Part shown: positions 61,001 through 64,000 of the stretch, piece after piece
Numbering within the stretch: the stretch's first letter is position 1
How the letters are laid out: every line of letters begins with the position of its first letter
DNA from: Xylogone sp. PMI_703
Lineage: Eukaryota > Ascomycota > Leotiomycetes
Assembly: GCA_021399445.1 (NCBI GenBank)
Contig: JAJTUQ010000008.1
Span: 1,178,001-1,242,000, forward strand
Direction of reading: 5' to 3'
DNA length: 64,000 nt
Program-made: the position numbers and the translations under genes
Notes under the pieces: model-generated
What the model was told of the DNA's origin: nothing
Database searches by the model: none
The model's input: the letters and a program-made list of their open reading frames with translations, nothing else

Positions 61001-64000
61001 TTTGTGATGAGGGTAGGATCAGCTCCGGCATCAAGTACCTGTGCAACGTGAAATTCGGAACGCATTGCAGATACATGCAGTGCGGACAATCCCTCATTAT
61101 CCTGAGCGTTAACATCAAGTATATCACTAGATTTTTGAAGGACATGCAACAGAGCTTTGCGAGGAGCTTCATTTAAGGAGAAACTTCTCGGCTGTTTTCC
61201 AGCATTCTCGGCGTTAAGGCGAAGCGGTGTTTGGCCGAGTTTGGTCTTCGCGTTAACTGAAAGGCCAAGTTTTAAAAGGTATTCAATGAGCTTAGTTTCT
61301 TGCTGTGTGCCTTCATAACTCGAAGCGGCAATGTGTAATATAGTTCTTCCCTCGTTATCTACCGTGTGAGGATCTAGGCCAGCACCAATAAGTTCTTCGA
61401 GTTGCTCGGGCGAAGAATAACTTGTGATAAAATGATGTAGAGCACCCCTGCCATTAGAATCTATAGCATGAAGGCTAGCGCCGCACTCAACAAGGGCCTT
61501 CCAGGTACTTCCAGATCTCATTGTCGAGAGTAGAACAGTTTCGCCTTTACTGTTTCGAGTGTCCAGGGATAAGCCGATAGCTTGAAGCTCTCGGATGAAT
61601 TGAACTTGCTCTCTCCCAACCACCGAACCTATAAGCCAAAGACATCGTCTTTTGATGGATTGGTCTGGACAAGACCTAAGTAACAACCTGAAGATCTCAA
61701 CAGTGCAACTACTGCTAGTCATGCCAGCCTCTAACACAGACCTCCCTGACTTATCTTTGATGTGAGCTGGTGCCCCCTTCTCTAATAAGTATTCAACAAT
61801 CTCCTGGACACTATTCTTCTGATGCCGTGCTGTGCGTGGCTGTAAAACACTGTGAAGAACAGTGCATCCTCGGTTACCGCAGGCAGTGATATCTGCACCA
61901 TATTTCAGAAGCAAGTCTAACATTTCAGTGTCTCTATCCGAGGCTAAGAATTTATGAAGTATAGTATCGCCATCCCCGTAAATATGACAAACATTTGCTC
62001 CGGCATCTAATAAAGTCCTTACCGGTAATATGCTGGGAGTAGAACGATTCTGGAACAAACTAAGCAGAGGCGTTTCACCATTAGTATCCTCTTCTTCCAA
62101 ATCCGCCCCCGACCGTATTAACATTTGAAATATTTGGACACAAGCTAAATGGCTATCATCGTTCCATATACGGACGAGGCCCTGTAGTGGAGTGCGAGGA
62201 CTCTCTGCACGTCGGCTACCGCCATAAATTCTAGGAAGCGAGTTCCATTCGGATCGCAAACTGACGTCTGCTCCTCTCTCCAACATCATTCGTACACAGT
62301 CAACACTCTTTGCTAGGCATGAAAGATAAAGTGCAGTTGCACCTGCAAACCTTGAGTTTACTGAGACATGGGAGTTCTCTAGCACTGCCCGAGCTGACTC
62401 AAACTTCCCGTATCTGCAGGTTTCGCATAAGACTTCTTCCAGGGTATCCGGCCGAACGAATGGTACCATTGTTAGAATGGTGTTAGTGTGTCCCTGTTGG
62501 CAAACATACTGAACAGCAGTATTACCCTTCGTTATTGTTTGGCCTCCCATCATATAATAAGGACTCGCGCGCTCCTTTGTTTTGGGGGAAAGTGGATCTA
62601 CCCCTGCTTCTAAGAGCATTTTTACAATCTCATAAAAGTTTTTTCTTGCAGCCAGGTGTATTGGTTTTACTCCTTCGTTATCTTCTGCGTCTGGTATTGC
62701 ACCCTGCTTGAGTAGAAGTGAAACTATTTCCGTGTGGCCACTGCTGGCTGCCCACAGAAGTGGTGTTTTGCCTTCAACATCACGCGAATCAACTATTTCA
62801 CCTACGTTGAAAAGGTATTTTGCAAATTTAGCTAACCCGGCGAAGGCTGCAATGTGTAATAGCGAGGGAACCGGTGCTGTAGAAGTCAGGTAATTATTCG
62901 TCTTTACTAGTGAGAGCCATCTTCGAAAGCTTGAGTCTGCTTCCGTGAAGGTCTTAATTGAGGTAAAGAATGACTCATCCTCAAAGTCATACTTGCTAGC
63001 ATGATAGCTCCAGTTGTGGACCGCGTAGTCAAGGAAAGGGTGCTGCAGTCGAGCTTGCTGATAATCATATTTGTTTGGCTTTATGCTGTCATTGTTTTGT
63101 GTTTCGTCACAATTAGAGACCTCTGTCCCTCTTGGAGCTTGCTCTTGCTGTTCTAGAACACCGGATTGTAAGTATTCTAAGCATGCCATTGCTAGCATTC
63201 GATGTGCACGTTGGGGTTCCAAGACAGGAAACTGCTTGGTTGACTGTCCTAACCTCGTAGTTCGTTGCCCGTCTAGGAGGAATTCAGTGAGGGAGTGATG
63301 AATAACCTGAATGGTTTCGTCATCCATAATCTCAAGTAATGGTGCACATGCTACCCTCACGATAGCCTTTGGAGTTCCTGTGATCAAGGACGGCGGGAAT
63401 TTGAATTGAAGAAAGTCCGCGAGTTCATTTAAGCGGAGATTACGAGAAGAGTGAACTACGCATTCTAGGAGAAAGACTTGTATAGCGATATCTATGTTGA
63501 GGCCTTCAGCCTGTTGAAAAAGCATGCTGTTATACATGTCTTCAAGACCGATTGGGAGCGACATAGCCAAATCCTCAACATTGAGCAGTTTCTCTGATTG
63601 AATGGCAGGTTTAATTTGATCTAAAAAGAGGCGAGCATAAAGAAATAATCCCCGAGATCTCGTACACACCGTGGATACCAGTGTGTCAAGCAACTTTTCG
63701 CTATTTTCCGGGATCACCATCTTCAATTGATGAGAGACAAAATGTGCAATATCTTTCCCAACAAGATCATCTTCCAAGCTGATGTGGATGATAGATGCGT
63801 CTCTCAAACTACTTTGAAGATATTGTTTAGGCCGACTGGTTATTAATAATTTGACAGAGCTTGGCCGAAAGGAAGCTAGACTGTTGAGTCTGAGCAGGAA
63901 ACCATCGTTATCAACAACCTCCATTTCATCTAAAGCATCAACGACACAGTAGACTTTTCCAATAGAAGAAAGTCCAATAAGTAGATGTTCCCAGAGACGT
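58019..64000 (-). CDS. NACHT-ankyrin STAND protein (fungal NLR-like), 5' end beyond the window
   Basis: Exons on -: >64000-60928, 60733-58821, 58691-58019; introns of 194 and 129 bp (GTGAGC...TAG and GTATTT...TAG). These keep one frame and give about 1,885 residues in the window. The first visible residues hold the NACHT Walker B (KVYCVVDALDEM), then SVKLLITSRPKQYL (sensor-like) and winged-helix-type sequence (ITGTPKAIVRVACAPLLEIM, IQVIHHSLTEFLLD). The P-loop must lie beyond 64000. From about residue 385 to the end are more than 20 ankyrin repeats (e.g. GKTPLLWAASSGHTEIVSLL, GETPLHIACGNEG, GETALHIISRK). Such proteins act as cytosolic nucleotide switches in fungal non-self recognition and heterokaryon incompatibility (family knowledge). 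The frame is undisturbed and composition normal, in contrast to the adjacent stack; no RIP-type stops. The C-terminus ends after the last repeat (CSSKIAGSNTGSLLCTDNC). Confidence 0.9.

Overview
The window reads as a filamentous ascomycete (Pezizomycotina-type) genome. Short GT-AG introns of about 45-70 bp, a fungal STAND/NACHT-ankyrin gene, a fungal CorA-like membrane protein gene and retroelements full of TAA/TAG stops where Gln or Trp codons are expected (C-to-T decay, the signature of repeat-induced point mutation, RIP) all point that way. It is two-speed DNA: about 48 kb of very AT-rich, dead, nested transposons between two stretches of normal base composition. Species cannot be named from the sequence.

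Layout. 1-4.2 kb: decayed Ty1/copia gag-pol on +, cut by the window edge. 5.78-8.20 kb: a TIR DNA element with a retroviral-type integrase on -, flanked by a 4-bp duplication (TATC). 8.2-11.28 kb: balanced-composition island with a five-exon CorA-like gene (+) and unrecognised ORFs. 11.28-56.97 kb: one copia element (E, -) whose two 191-bp LTRs lie 45 kb apart because other elements landed inside it. Inside E sits gypsy B (-, 13359-38745), inside B chromovirus C (-, 16873-35433), inside C gypsy D (-, 18323-29692). E also holds gypsy F (+, 40995-56151), which itself contains an almost intact, 11-exon hAT transposon (46774-50369) and two solo LTRs, one of family C and one of family D. Most of these insertions have target-site duplications that can be read directly. 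56.97-58.0 kb: mixed intergenic DNA. 58.0-64.0 kb: a large, clean NACHT-ankyrin (NLR-like) gene on -, 5' end outside the window.

Subtracting nested inserts gives sensible lengths: E about 5.1 kb, B about 6.8 kb, C about 7.2 kb, D 11.4 kb and F about 10.8 kb. D and F have related reverse transcriptases and both carry an unusually long stretch between integrase and 3' LTR with coding-like sequence not recognised here. C carries an antisense cysteine-rich ORF in the same position. These accessory ORFs, the hAT (two in-frame stops and a 47-bp hairpin over its start codon) and the integrase-bearing TIR element are the most interesting parts. No tRNA, rRNA or CRISPR was seen.
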